DNA of 64,000 nt from Sphingomonas lutea (GCF_014396785.1 NZ_CP060718.1:1446501-1510500); one strand, 5' to 3'; shown: positions 41,186-52,946, counted from the first letter of the stretch. The notes: generated by a model not told the origin, from the letters alone. Numbers and translations are program-made.

Positions 41186-41575
41186 ATGATCGACCACATG
41201 GGTATTGCCGTTTCGAACATCGAGCGGTCGAGGACATTCTACGAAGCTGCCCTGGGCGCCCTCGGCATGTCGGTACAGATGGAAGCGACGCCTGAGCAGA
41301 CCGAAAGCGGCGGGACGGCGCTGGGCTTTGGCGTGCCTGGAGAAAAGATCTTCTGGATCGCCGATGAGGAGCGCCCGGGCGAAGGCACCCACGTTGCGTT
41401 CAGAGCCGACACGCGTGCGCAAGTCGATGCTTTTCACGCGCGCGGGCTGGAGGCAGGCGGCCGAGACAATGGTACACCGGGTCTGCGTCCGCATTACGGG
41501 CCGAACTATTATGCGGCGTTTGTCTACGACCCCGACGGCGCGAACATCGAAGCAGTCTGTTACGCCGCCGAATGA
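41186..41575 (+). CDS. VOC (glyoxalase-like) family protein
   Basis: 129 residues with the two beta-alpha-beta-beta-beta units of the vicinal oxygen chelate fold. MIDHMGIAVSNIERSRTFYE opens the domain with a probable metal-binding His, THVAFRA and YYAAFVYDPDGANIEAV give the remaining ligands (H and E). Substrate cannot be told from the sequence; members include glyoxalases, dioxygenases and resistance proteins. Its stop overlaps the DUF488 start (ATGA), so the two are co-translated. Confidence 0.85.
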   Translation: MIDHMGIAVSNIERSRTFYEAALGALGMSVQMEATPEQTESGGTALGFGVPGEKIFWIADEERPGEGTHVAFRADTRAQVDAFHARGLEAGGRDNGTPGLRPHYGPNYYAAFVYDPDGANIEAVCYAAE

Positions 41576-42003
41576 AGATTTTCACCATCGGCTACGAGGG
41601 CGCCACGGTGCCTGACTTTGTCGCGGCGCTACAACGGGCCGGAGTCGTCCGTGTAATCGATGTCCGCGCGGTACCCAACTCTCGCCGGCCCGGCTTTTCC
41701 AAGACGCCGCTTCGCAATGCCCTGGCGGAGGCGGGTATCGATTACGTGCACTTACGTGCGCTCGGCACGCCCGCAGAGGGCCGTGCCGCAGCGCGGGCGG
41801 GCCGCCATGCCGACCTTGAACGGATCTATGCCGGGCAACTCGAACTGCCAGAAGCCATCGCTCAAGGTGCGCAGATGCTTGAGCTTGCGCGCGAGGAACC
41901 TGCGGCCCTGCTGTGTTTCGAGCGAGAGCCGGCGCATTGCCACCGAACAATGCTGATCGACGCTATCGCGGCGGGCGCGGAGGTCGAACACCTCTTCGCC
42001 TGA
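41572..42003 (+). CDS. DUF488 family protein
   Basis: 143 residues. The hallmarks of DUF488 are seen: IFTIGYEGATVPDFV at the start, VIDVRAVPNSRRPGFSK near residue 30, and LLCFEREPAHCHRTMLIDAI near the end with the conserved CxxxxxxCHR cysteines. Function is unknown, although family members are suggested to bind nucleotides or nucleic acids. It overlaps the VOC gene by four bases. Confidence 0.88.
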   Translation: MKIFTIGYEGATVPDFVAALQRAGVVRVIDVRAVPNSRRPGFSKTPLRNALAEAGIDYVHLRALGTPAEGRAAARAGRHADLERIYAGQLELPEAIAQGAQMLELAREEPAALLCFEREPAHCHRTMLIDAIAAGAEVEHLFA

Positions 42004-42088
42004 TACGCTCGTCGATGCCAATGCAGGACTCGTCGAATAGGGCAAAACGCATATTTCGCCACGGTTCGGCGCGCACTATGACCGCGCC

Positions 42089-42783
42089 ATGTCCATGAGC
42101 ATCGCCACGCCGCTGGCGGCGGGTAGCACGCCTAGTCGCCGCATCCTCCTTCTGACCGTCCTGTTCGGACTCTTCAGCTACGCTTTCCTCGCAATGCGCG
42201 GGGCGATGGTCGAAGAGGAATGGGCCATGTTGCTCAGCCTCCGCCGCGCCATTGCGGTGGCCGCGGGTGCTGGCGCCTATTGGATGGTGCTTAAGAAGCT
42301 CGAGACGCTCGAGCGGATCGAATTGGGCAAGGTGATTGGCTGGATCATCATGGCAACGCTGGCGATCCTGGTTGTCCGGCTGGCGACGACCAATTTTCGT
42401 CCGACCCATTGCCGCCGCTGCGCAACATCCGCTGGACGCTCGCGTGGAGCGGCTATTTCGGGCTGTGGGTCATGGGCGCGATCGCTTTTTGGGGCGGTAC
42501 AGCACGCCATGTTGAAACCCCCGTCATGGAACGCGCCGCAAGTGGCACCATGGCCCGCGTCGTCCAGCCGGCGGCTGAGCCGATCCAGCCAGCCGATCTA
42601 GACTGGCTGATCGATAGCATCGCGGCCGAGACCGGCGGACTGAGCTATTCCGCGCGGCGCGAGGCCGCGGCGCGCATCTTCAATGCGGCCGGATATGAAT
42701 GTGCTGACGACCCTGATGCGGCGCGCAACAACGCGCGCGTGCGCCTGGCGAGCCGGGTGGCTGCCGGGCTGGTGCGCGGCTAG
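42089..42783 (+). CDS. Multi-pass membrane protein, frameshifted
   Basis: From ATG 42089 the frame encodes three membrane helices (LLLTVLFGLFSYAFLAM, AIAVAAGAGAYWMV, IIMATLAILVVRLA) and then leaves its natural frame at CGACCCATT; a fourth helix (WSGYFGLWVMGAIAFWGG) and a helical tail (DLDWLIDSIAAETGG to AAGLVRG) continue one frame over. Adding one C in the run 42405-42407 joins them as FRPTPLPPLRNIRW and gives 231 residues. Same one-base type as four other frameshifts here. No known family. The stop overlaps the next gene by CTAG. Confidence 0.6.
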
Positions 42784-43247
42784 ACTTCGCTGGGCGCGGT
42801 CGCGGCGGTTTCGGCCTCGAGCAATGCTTCGATGTCGGGGATGGGCCGGTCGGTCATTTCCTTGTTGACCGTGCACAGGATGCGCCGCTCGACCTCCTTG
42901 TGCAGTTCCTTGCGCAGGACGCCGAGCGCCTTGGGCGGCGCAACGATGACCAGCGAATCGAAGTCGTTGCGCAGCGCGCGCGCCTTGAGCGTGTCTGCCG
43001 CGTCCTTCACCCAGCGGTCCTCTTCCTGCTGGTGGAAGTCGGTTTCCTCATAGGTCGAGCGGCCGTAGCCGAAGCTCTGCTGCTGCGTGCCCGGCGCATC
43101 GGTCTTCATGTCGGAATCCTTGCGGTCCTCCCGCTCGTCATGAGCCTCGGTCCTGAGGTCGATCTGGTTCTCATCGCCATGATTGCGGAAGAACAGGACC
43201 TTGCGGCCGTCAGCGACCAGAACGAGGGCATGATGGGGAAGGGGCAT
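42780..43247 (-). CDS. Host attachment (Host_attach, PF10116-type) family protein
   Basis: 155 residues. The N-terminal ALVLVADGRKVLFFRN, the middle TYEETDFHQQEEDRW, DSLVIVAPPKALGVLR and the C-terminal RPIPDIEALL are typical of the family annotated as protein required for attachment to host cells, described in rhizobia and widespread in free-living alphaproteobacteria; the fold is related to eRF1 domain 1 or archaeal release-factor-like proteins. The real role in this organism is not known. Confidence 0.85.
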   Translation of the reverse strand: MPLPHHALVLVADGRKVLFFRNHGDENQIDLRTEAHDEREDRKDSDMKTDAPGTQQQSFGYGRSTYEETDFHQQEEDRWVKDAADTLKARALRNDFDSLVIVAPPKALGVLRKELHKEVERRILCTVNKEMTDRPIPDIEALLEAETAATAPSEV

Positions 43248-43329
43248 GAATCGTTTCTCCTTTAGTCTCCCTTGAAGAACGGCCCGCGACCAGCACGGTT
43301 GCGGTCACTCGTCGCACGCGCGGCGCGCC

Positions 43330-46154
<2,825 letters not shown>

Positions 46155-46248
46155 GGAAAATCCTGTCGTCTATGGGTGTACTGGGGACTGGAAGGCGGAA
46201 CGCCGCCCCGCTGGACGTTGTAGGACATCCGCCGGGCGAGCGCCACCC

Positions 46249-46270
46249 CGCGCGCGTGTACACGCGCGCG
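46249..46270. promoter_or_regulatory. 22-bp perfect palindrome between gyrA and a TPR gene
   Basis: CGCGCGCG-TGTACA-CGCGCGCG is a perfect 22-bp palindrome, 95 bases upstream of the gyrA start and 124 bases before the TPR gene. It could be an operator for either divergent gene, or a cruciform. The rest of 46,155-46,393 shows only a ribosome-binding site. Confidence 0.4.
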
Positions 46271-46393
46271 AGGGCGGGATATTCAAAGGGAGTTCAGGCA
46301 CCCTGGCGCAAAGGGTTGGCGTGCCCGCGCCGCGGGACTATCAGCCCCACGACTTTCTCCGCCTGCGGGATGCGGGCCTAAAGGAGCGATTTG

Positions 46394-47593
46394 ATGAGCT
46401 TTTCCCTGCGCGCGTTGACCGCGCTTCTTCTTTCCGCCGCTGCCGTCCCCGCCATCGCGCAAGCCCCCGCAGCCGCAGCACCAGCGCAGGTGAAGCCGTC
46501 CAAGCAGGCGCTGAAGGCCATCGCCGAGCTGCAGGCCGCGACCAACGGCACCGACGTCGCGCTGATCAAGGCCAAGGTGGCCGAAGCGCAGGCCGTCGCC
46601 GCGACGAAGGAAGACCGTTATCTGATCGGCCAGATGCAGGTGAAGGCCGCGCTGGCGACCAATGACATGACGCTTGGCGCAAGCGGGCTCGATGCAATTG
46701 CCGCGTCGGGCTATCTCGACAACAGCAAGGTCGCGTCGCTCTACACCAGCCTTGGCGTCAAGGCTTATAACGCCAAGAACCTGCCGCAGGCCGAGCAGCT
46801 TTTCACGCGCGCCGCCGCGCTGGATGCCCGCAATGTCGAGGCGTTGAGCTTCCTTGGCGAGGCAAAGTTGGCGCAAGGCCAGAAGCCGCAGGCGGTGGCC
46901 GCTTTCCAGCGAGCGATCCAGGCGTCCGGCGCGCAGCCCAAGGAAGCGCTGCTGAAGCGTGCGCTCGGCGCCGCTTATGAGGCGCGCTTGCCGGTGGCGG
47001 CGGACATCGGCCGTCAGTGGATCACGCTCTATCCGGGGCCGGAGAGCTGGCGCACTGCCCTTGCGATCTATCGCAACACGTCCAAGCCCGATGCCGAAAC
47101 CACCCTCGACGTGCTGCGCCTGATGCGTTCGGCGGGGGCGCTGACCACGCCGGCGGACTTCACGCTCTACGCCAGCGTGCTGACCGACCAGTCCAACTTC
47201 ATCGAAGCGCAGAACGCGCTCGACCAGGCAATCACCGCCAAGCGGATCGATGCCACCAACGTGCAGATCTCGGGCATTGCCGGCACGCTCAAGGCGAGGC
47301 CGAAACCGACAGCAGCCGAGCTGGATGCCGCGGCGAAGAGTGCGCAAAGTGGCATGGCGCTGCTGCGCATCGGCGACCGTTTCTACGGCCTGGGCGACTT
47401 TGCAAAGGCGGCCGCGCTGTACAAGCAGGCGGCGTCGAAGGGCGCGGATGCGAACCTGGTGAACATGCGTGTCGGCGTTGCTCTTGCTGCAGCCGGCGAC
47501 AAGGCCGGGGCGACGGCGGCGTTCAATTCGGTGACGGGTGCGCGCGCGGACCTGGCCAAATTCTGGCTGCTGCACCTGCAGACCCGCGCCTAG
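46394..47593 (+). CDS. Secreted TPR-repeat protein
   Basis: 399 residues from ATG 46394 with AAGGAG seven bases upstream. A signal peptide ends at AIAQA (residue 23). At least four TPR-like units follow: ASLYTSLGVKAYNAKNLPQA, VEALSFLGEAKLAQGQKPQA, DFTLYASVLTDQSNFIEA, and SGMALLRIGDRFYGLGDFAKA with VNMRVGVALAAAGDKAGA. TPR proteins in the periplasm act as scaffolds, for example in envelope assembly, but the partner is unknown. A strong terminator follows. Confidence 0.8.
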   Translation: MSFSLRALTALLLSAAAVPAIAQAPAAAAPAQVKPSKQALKAIAELQAATNGTDVALIKAKVAEAQAVAATKEDRYLIGQMQVKAALATNDMTLGASGLDAIAASGYLDNSKVASLYTSLGVKAYNAKNLPQAEQLFTRAAALDARNVEALSFLGEAKLAQGQKPQAVAAFQRAIQASGAQPKEALLKRALGAAYEARLPVAADIGRQWITLYPGPESWRTALAIYRNTSKPDAETTLDVLRLMRSAGALTTPADFTLYASVLTDQSNFIEAQNALDQAITAKRIDATNVQISGIAGTLKARPKPTAAELDAAAKSAQSGMALLRIGDRFYGLGDFAKAAALYKQAASKGADANLVNMRVGVALAAAGDKAGATAAFNSVTGARADLAKFWLLHLQTRA

Positions 47594-47614
47594 CAGCGAT
47601 CTGCCGAGAGCGGG

Positions 47615-47651
47615 AAAGAGGGCGTCGGTGGAAGTCACCGGCGCCCTTTTT
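47615..47651 (+). terminator. Rho-independent terminator
   Basis: Stem GGGCGTCGGTG (47620-47630) pairs with CACCGGCGCCC (47636-47646) with one G-T wobble, followed directly by TTTTT. It ends the TPR gene. Confidence 0.85.
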
Positions 47652-47775
47652 GCGTTGCGTATCCATGCCTTGTGGTGACCGTATCATCCCGGGACGGTCA
47701 TTTCTCGCTGCCTAGCGCGGTGCGACCGCCTCCATCAATCGTCGGTTCACCTGTCTTCGCAGCTACGGGATTCAC

Positions 47776-49338
47776 GTGCGTTTCGACGATCGCCTGCTCA
47801 CTGTCCTGAACCAGCCGGCCGGCGACCGCCACGATGCTGCGGTGCGCTGGCGCCAGCTGGTCGACCTTGTCGCGCGCGCGGGGCAAGGCGGCGCGAGCCC
47901 GGTCGTCAGCCAGGCGCTCGATTCCATTCGCGCCGAAGCGGACACGGTTGACGAACATTTGCGTGCGGCGGCTGCACGGGCCGTCGCCGCCTTGCCGCTT
48001 CCGCCCGGCCTCCTCGAATATTTTGCGTCAGACCGATTGTCGGTTTCCGCCCCGGTGCTGGCTGCGGCCAAGCTGGACACCGTGCAGTGGCGTGCGCTGC
48101 TGGGCGTGGCGGATGACGAGACACGGCGTTTCATCGAAACGCTCCACCCGGAGCTTGGCGCGCCCGAAGCCGATCTGACCGAAGCGCTTGTCGAGCACCC
48201 GGAGCCCAAGCCGACGCCAGCGCTGGAGCGGGAGCCGGACCCGCAAGAACAATCCGCCGGCCCGTCGCTGCACGATGTGGTGGCGCGGATCGAGCGCCGC
48301 CGCCGCGGCCGCGCCGGTTCTGCGTCACCGATCGGGCCGGCGGTCGCGGCACCCGCCGGTGCGCCGACACTGTTCCGTTGGGAATGCGACCCGAGCGGGG
48401 AGATCGTCTGGGTCGAAGGTGCGCCGCGCGGCGCCCTGATCGGGCGATCGATCGCGCGGCCCCAGGAGATCGAGGGCGACCGGATGGACGGCGAGGTGGT
48501 GCGCGCCTTCGCCATGCGCGCGCCATTCCGCGACAGCGGGATGACGATCGGCGGTGAGGGATATGCGGCAGGAGACTGGAAGATCAGCGGCGTTCCCGCC
48601 TTCGAGCCTGCGGACGGACGCTTTGCGGGGTATCGCGGAGTCGCGCTGCGGGAAGTCCCCGCCGATCTGCCGGTCGAGACGCGCGATGCCGGTCCCGACC
48701 CGGATTCGCTGCGCGAGCTGGTGCACGAGATCAAAACCCCGCTGACCGCGATCATCGGCTTCGCGCAGATCATCGATGGGCAGTTCTTGGGTCCGGCTGA
48801 CCGCCGCTATCGCCAACGGGCGGGAGACATCGTCGAGCAGGCGCAGCTGCTGCTCGGTGCAATCGACGACCTCGACTTTGCCGCGAAGGTGCATTCCGGC
48901 GGCGGCGGGGGGCGGGTCGATCTCGCCGAATTGCTCGAGCGGACCGCCGAATCCGTGCGCGAGTTGTCGTTGGAGCGGCAAGTCCAGCTGGAAGTTCCGC
49001 GCGCCCAGCGCATCGCGCCCGCGGCGGTCGAACCCGAATTGGCCGACCGTCTGATGTTCCGGCTCTGCACGTCGATCATCGAAGCGTCGCAAGCGGGGGA
49101 ACGGCTCCGCCTGTCGGTCGACGAAAGCGGCGGTCGTTGCCGCTTTTCGATCAGCCGGCCCAACCTGCTGCGCGGGATCGGGAATTCGGAACTGTTCGAC
49201 GCTGCAACCGCACCCGCCGACGATGAGGTCGCAAGGGCGGCATTCTCGCTCCGCCTCATTCGCGGCCTGGCGCGGGTTGCCGGAGGCGAGCTGGCCGCCT
49301 CCGCAGCAGGGTTCGCCTTGCTCTTTCCGGTCGGCTGA
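47776..49338 (+). CDS. Sensor histidine kinase with degenerate ATPase domain
   Basis: 520 residues from GTG 47776. The N-terminal 125 residues are helical and resemble DUF2336-type modules (LPPGLLEYFASDRLSVSAPVL). A disordered linker follows, then a PAS-like segment (about residues 195-300), and a HisKA dimerisation domain with the phospho-acceptor histidine in ELVHEIKTPLTAIIGF (about residue 316). The HATPase domain is unusual: the N-box asparagine and the DxGxG motif are not recognisable (MFRLCTSIIEASQ is the N-box region). No transmembrane helix and no adjacent response regulator, so it is an orphan cytoplasmic kinase or pseudokinase. Confidence 0.75.
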   Translation: MRFDDRLLTVLNQPAGDRHDAAVRWRQLVDLVARAGQGGASPVVSQALDSIRAEADTVDEHLRAAAARAVAALPLPPGLLEYFASDRLSVSAPVLAAAKLDTVQWRALLGVADDETRRFIETLHPELGAPEADLTEALVEHPEPKPTPALEREPDPQEQSAGPSLHDVVARIERRRRGRAGSASPIGPAVAAPAGAPTLFRWECDPSGEIVWVEGAPRGALIGRSIARPQEIEGDRMDGEVVRAFAMRAPFRDSGMTIGGEGYAAGDWKISGVPAFEPADGRFAGYRGVALREVPADLPVETRDAGPDPDSLRELVHEIKTPLTAIIGFAQIIDGQFLGPADRRYRQRAGDIVEQAQLLLGAIDDLDFAAKVHSGGGGGRVDLAELLERTAESVRELSLERQVQLEVPRAQRIAPAAVEPELADRLMFRLCTSIIEASQAGERLRLSVDESGGRCRFSISRPNLLRGIGNSELFDAATAPADDEVARAAFSLRLIRGLARVAGGELAASAAGFALLFPVG

Positions 49339-49383
49339 CTTGGCGGCCCCGCCTGTCCGGTTTATCCGGGGTGACGCCGGGGA

Positions 49384-49458
49384 GGGCCTGTAGCTCAACG
49401 GTAGAGCCGGCCGCTCATAACGGCTAGGTTGCGGGTTCGAATCCTGCCGGGCCCACCA
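49384..49458 (+). tRNA. tRNA with CAU anticodon (probably tRNA-Ile2 or elongator tRNA-Met)
   Basis: Full cloverleaf: acceptor GGGCCTG/CGGGCCC with one U-G pair, D arm GCTC/GAGC, anticodon arm GGCCG-CTCATAA-CGGCT, T arm GCGGG-TTCGAAT-CCTGC, and an encoded CCA. The G1-C72 pair excludes initiator tRNA. The CTCATAA loop is shared by tRNA-Ile2 (lysidine-modified C34) and elongator tRNA-Met, which I cannot separate with certainty. Confidence 0.93.
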
Positions 49459-49477
49459 AGGTTTCGATCAAAGCGAT

Positions 49478-49507
49478 ACTTTGGTCGTCTTGTCCCCGGG
49501 CCAAAGT
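49478..49507 (+). terminator. Hairpin after the CAU tRNA
   Basis: ACTTTGG (49478-49484) pairs with CCAAAGT (49501-49507), and GCGACTTTT follows. A plausible terminator for the tRNA. Confidence 0.45.
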
Positions 49508-49566
49508 GCGACTTTTGGCCGATTTCGTGCCGAGTAGCGTGAAGCGCGGCTTCGGCGAAGGCATGC

Positions 49567-49583
49567 CACGGATTTACTCCGTG
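49567..49583. repeat. Degenerate copy of the GTCACG palindromic repeat
   Basis: CACGGA-TTTAC-TCCGTG, followed by ACGGCCCCACC. It shares loop and stem with the elements at 13590 and 14846, but the shared upstream blocks are missing. It lies 26 bases before the left end of the island. Confidence 0.5.
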
Positions 49584-49609
49584 ACGGCCCCACCGTAAGC
49601 GGCGTCGGC

Positions 49610-49657
49610 ACGTCGGGGAGTGGCGCAGTCTGGTAGCGCATCTGCTTTGGGAGCAGA
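49610..49657 (+). repeat. attL: 48-bp direct repeat with truncated tRNA-Pro
   Basis: Identical to 58051-58098. It contains the first 44 bases of tRNA-Pro (49614-49657), up to the 3' side of the anticodon stem, and then diverges, so the tRNA copy here has no T arm or acceptor 3' end. Confidence 0.93.
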
Positions 49658-49685
49658 AAGTGCAATTTAAAAAAACCTAGGATAG

Positions 49686-49704
49686 ACAATACTTTAGGTA
49701 TTGT
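49686..49704. other. Inverted repeat beside attL
   Basis: ACAATAC-TTTAG-GTATTGT, a perfect 7-bp dyad 29 bases inside the left end of the island. It may be a terminator for transcripts entering from the truncated tRNA or a binding site for the excisionase. Confidence 0.45.
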
Positions 49705-49730
49705 TCACGTCCAAGCGTTGGCTCTCTAGC

Positions 49731-49750
49731 AAGCACCCAGCAAGCACGGG
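49731..49750 (+). other. Paired AAGCAC sites, left end of island (putative integrase arm sites)
   Basis: AAGCAC at 49731-49736 and 49742-49747, 11 bases apart and in the same direction, in the context AAGCACCCAG-C-AAGCACGGG. The same pair with the same spacing lies at the right end (57951). Two helical-turn-spaced copies near each att core is the pattern of integrase arm-type sites. Confidence 0.6.
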
Positions 49751-50140
49751 CAGGAATGTCGATTATTGATCGCTCCTTACGGGCGCCACCGATTCTCGCT
49801 CTTGAACCGATGCGGCGGTATCCACCCATCGTCTTCTAAGGGGTGCTCAGATGCCGCGACGCTGGCTCCAGCGCGCTTAATCGCAGCAAACTCGGCTCGT
49901 CGCGGCATCGAAGCCATTCCCATGTGTCCGCGATCTATCCTTTGCTTCGGCTGCCCGCTTCAAAATTCCTAGCGCGAAGCCGAAGACGCCCCAAATAGGG
50001 TTAGATCAGGGAGGACGCTGCGCCGCCAAGCGCGCTCCAGCAAGAATAAAGTTGTGCTTTTCTGCCTCGTTGCAAAGCGAAGCCGTCGCACGTCGATTAT
50101 GATCGGTGACCTTATTGATAAGGTCCCAATCATGTGCGGA
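49751..50140. other. AT-richer gap without a supported gene
   Basis: About 390 bases between the left arm sites and the first island gene. I see only short frames without ribosome-binding sites and no RNA structure I can support. Confidence 0.4.
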
Positions 50141-50941
50141 TCAGGTCGCGCCAGGCTTCAAGTGGATCCCAACATTGAACCCGTGAAACAGCGTCAGATG
50201 AGCGTCGAGGATGCACGCGGCGGCGACTGACGCCTGAGCGATAGGATTTTCGAAACGCTCCCGAATTTCTTTTGTAGTCCGAGGATCGATGCGGGCAGCC
50301 AAGTTGATGAGCGTCGTTAGACGTTTTAGGTTCGCCTCCACGCTGCCTGCCCGCTCGGGTAGTCGACTCTCTGCAAGTTCCGGCGCGTTGCGGATCGACC
50401 GTTTAAATTCGGTTCCCTCTCGTGAATAAACGTAGCCCACGGACGCGTTGGCTTCGAACGATACCCAGTGTTGCTTCGTCTCATTGGGCAAGGATATGTC
50501 CTTTGGAGAAAATAGGGCAGTCGCTTCATCGACAATCCGTCTCGAGAGGAACGCGCGGTTGAGCGCGGCCGTGTTTGGCACCTGGCTCGTCACGTAGAGG
50601 ACTTCCTCACCGCTGTTTTGCAGACGCTGTAAGGCTTTGTGCTGGCGATACTTGGCTTTTTTTAGAAGGTGCATCCGGTAGATGGGGCGACTGCTAAGCC
50701 GGAAATCTGGCCGTGCGAACTCCGTTGCCAGCTGTGAACGAACCACGAAGCTGCGCTTGAACTGGAAGTAGACGGGTGTGGCCCCGTCAAGAATGCCAAC
50801 ATCATAGCCCTTATCCGCTTCCGCAGCCTGCGTGATGAAGTCGGGCGCGGCAGGAAAGTAGCCACCCCTAGTGTAATAACGTTCAAACTCACGCAAGAAA
50901 GCGAAGCCGAAGGTAAGTTCGGAAAATTCGGGTAGCGGCAT
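50141..50941 (-). CDS. Putative PD-(D/E)XK-type nuclease of a HerA-linked unit
   Basis: 266 residues. The segment DKGYDVGILDGATPVYFQFK (about residues 43-62) fits the D-x(n)-(E/Q)xK active site of restriction-type nucleases, with Gln in place of Glu as in some families; it is preceded by a helix starting FLREFERYY. The C-terminal half is helical (LKRLTTLINLAARID, ETKEIRERFEN). No membrane segment. It lies 62 bases after the HerA-like gene and is the last of four minus-strand genes. I do not recognise the full-length protein; nuclease activity is an inference from this motif. Confidence 0.5.
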   Translation of the reverse strand: MPLPEFSELTFGFAFLREFERYYTRGGYFPAAPDFITQAAEADKGYDVGILDGATPVYFQFKRSFVVRSQLATEFARPDFRLSSRPIYRMHLLKKAKYRQHKALQRLQNSGEEVLYVTSQVPNTAALNRAFLSRRIVDEATALFSPKDISLPNETKQHWVSFEANASVGYVYSREGTEFKRSIRNAPELAESRLPERAGSVEANLKRLTTLINLAARIDPRTTKEIRERFENPIAQASVAAACILDAHLTLFHGFNVGIHLKPGAT

Positions 50942-51003
50942 TTCTTCCCCCAGTTGAACAGCGCGCTAGAACGAGGCGCTAGAACGGGACGTCATCGTCT
51001 AAA

Positions 51004-52917
51004 TCATGCGCGGGTCCGTCCTTGTGCTTCCGGGGCATCAGCAGCCCCCTGGACACCGGCAGCGGCTTCTCCTGGCGCTGCCGCTCGTGGAAGAGGCGGC
51101 GGGGGGTGAGCGGCACGAAATGCATCTAGAAACGCTTCGCGATCATTCACCCGGATCATCACCGGGTTAGATGAGGAGGATGCCTTGCCAAAGAAAACGG
51201 CATGCCGCTGCGGCAATGTCGGCAGAACCTGCGCGTAGTCCCGACCGATGTAGTTCGAGAGAAACTCTCTGCTCGTCTCGTCGAACGATCGAAGTGCGAA
51301 AACCGTATTGCATTGATTGAGGATGCTCTTGGTCACGTTAGCGGTGCGCTGCGTGATGAGCAGGCAACCTAATCCATACTTTCGACCTTGCAGGATTGCT
51401 CGCGCACTAGCGGCGGTTGCCTGCTTGTCACCATCGGCGGCGACCGAATTCCACTCTGGAACGAGCGTGTGGGCTTCCTCATAGACAAGGCACAGTCGAG
51501 CATCGTCCGTCATGCCCATTTCCTGGCATGCCGTCAGTGCTTCCTCGGAGAATATTGCAGTAATCTCAGCAGCGGTGAGCGTCGCCATCGCGGCATTGCC
51601 GGCATACGGCTTTGAGTCTTGCCGGCTCACTTCAAACTGGGAGGGATTGAGTATGCGAAGGTTCCGACCGGAGGCAGGGTCCAGAAAAGCCTTCAGCTGC
51701 TCTCTCACCTTCGCCCGGAAAGCTGGTCGGCTACCACCCGCTTCAACGTCCGGCTTCACCTGCCGACCTTCGCCCGCGGCTCGAAGCTGCTCATCAAGCT
51801 TCTTCTCGTGATCAGCGTCGAGAAATGCCGCGAGTTGGACGGCGTATTGATTGGTCAGGTCAAGGCAGAGGACCTTGATTCCAGCGGCAAGCATCCGCTC
51901 GACAAGTTCCAACGCCAGGAAGGATTTGCCCACGCCCAAAATGCCTAGAATGGCCGTGTTGTGCGTCACGCCATCTGATGGCGAATAAGCCATATGATAG
52001 GTCGTATCGGGGAAATGGCCGACTGCCTCTGGTTCAACCGGCGCGTCCTCCTTTTGCCTTAGGAATACGGGTGAATTGATCGGGGGCAGCCAAGCAACTG
52101 GGCGGAAGCGGCCGGCGTCCGCGTCCCATGTGCCAATCTTTCGTGCTGCCGCTCGCACGTAACCGTATTTGTTCTTCTGCTGGACAATCTCGTCACGAGT
52201 GACGCCCTGGATGATCTGATAGAGAACCGTAGCCGTGCCGATCGAAGCTTCGACGAGCCGGCCCTCTGCAAGTTCTTGGCCGTCGATCACTTCCATCTGA
52301 AGCGTCAGTAGATCTGTGTCGGTGTCGACAATCCCGCAAAGGCTGGTGATCTGCGAGAGGATTGGAACGGCCGCCCGTTGTTCCTCGGTAAAGGCGACAA
52401 CCTGCGCCGTTCCCGGCTTCCCTACGGGAGCCACATGTCCTTCAGGGAACGGCTGGCTCAGCACTCGGACTAGATTCCCTTCATCCCTCCCAACTTCGTT
52501 AAGCACGACGCCAGCAGTAGACGGCCCATACTCATCTGACAGCAAAAGCACCGTGCCGCATGATAGCGGCCGGTTGTCGGTTTGCCGCAACAGCACGATA
52601 CCCGGCGACTGATAAGCGCAAAGGTGGCCCACGATGTCTCTAGGAGGGAGTGTCGGTCGGTTGCCGACCCAACGGATTAAGTCGAACAGATGTTCGATTG
52701 GTCTAAGCGAGATAACAAGCCAAGCACCCAATATCGCAAACACCTGGTTCGGGCTTTGGCGATGGAAAAGCCAAACTACCGCAACGATTACTACCGTGTA
52801 GATGACGGTGGCATTTCCCAAGCCTCTTACGATCCTCTCGATCGCGAGGAGCCAAGTCCGCGTCTCCTCATTGCCTGGCCGTCGCATCAGTAGGATCGCG
52901 ACTCCTACGGCAAACAC
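51004..52917 (-). CDS. Membrane-anchored HerA/FtsK-like ATPase
   Basis: 637 residues from GTG 52917, the first possible start in this frame. Two N-terminal membrane helices (about residues 2-11 with upstream extension, and 38-52 plus 59-72) precede a beta-rich HAS-barrel-like region (residues 95-300) and a P-loop domain: Walker A GILGVGKS near residue 335, Walker B LCLVYEEAH near residue 478 with the catalytic Glu pair, the sensor-like LLITQRTANVTKS and a late arginine. The tail is proline- and alanine-rich. HerA-like ATPases pump or unwind DNA and occur in several phage-defence systems; membrane tethering is unusual. Confidence 0.8.
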   Translation of the reverse strand: MFAVGVAILLMRRPGNEETRTWLLAIERIVRGLGNATVIYTVVIVAVVWLFHRQSPNQVFAILGAWLVISLRPIEHLFDLIRWVGNRPTLPPRDIVGHLCAYQSPGIVLLRQTDNRPLSCGTVLLLSDEYGPSTAGVVLNEVGRDEGNLVRVLSQPFPEGHVAPVGKPGTAQVVAFTEEQRAAVPILSQITSLCGIVDTDTDLLTLQMEVIDGQELAEGRLVEASIGTATVLYQIIQGVTRDEIVQQKNKYGYVRAAARKIGTWDADAGRFRPVAWLPPINSPVFLRQKEDAPVEPEAVGHFPDTTYHMAYSPSDGVTHNTAILGILGVGKSFLALELVERMLAAGIKVLCLDLTNQYAVQLAAFLDADHEKKLDEQLRAAGEGRQVKPDVEAGGSRPAFRAKVREQLKAFLDPASGRNLRILNPSQFEVSRQDSKPYAGNAAMATLTAAEITAIFSEEALTACQEMGMTDDARLCLVYEEAHTLVPEWNSVAADGDKQATAASARAILQGRKYGLGCLLITQRTANVTKSILNQCNTVFALRSFDETSREFLSNYIGRDYAQVLPTLPQRHAVFFGKASSSSNPVMIRVNDREAFLDAFRAAHPPPPLPRAAAPGEAAAGVQGAADAPEAQGRTRA

Positions 52918-52946
52918 GATAGCCGTCCATGCGAGCGCGATGCTGA

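Noticed and set aside
49614..49657. A second tRNA-Pro gene
   Set aside because: It is identical to the true tRNA only up to the anticodon stem and lacks the T arm and acceptor 3' strand; it is the attL remnant.
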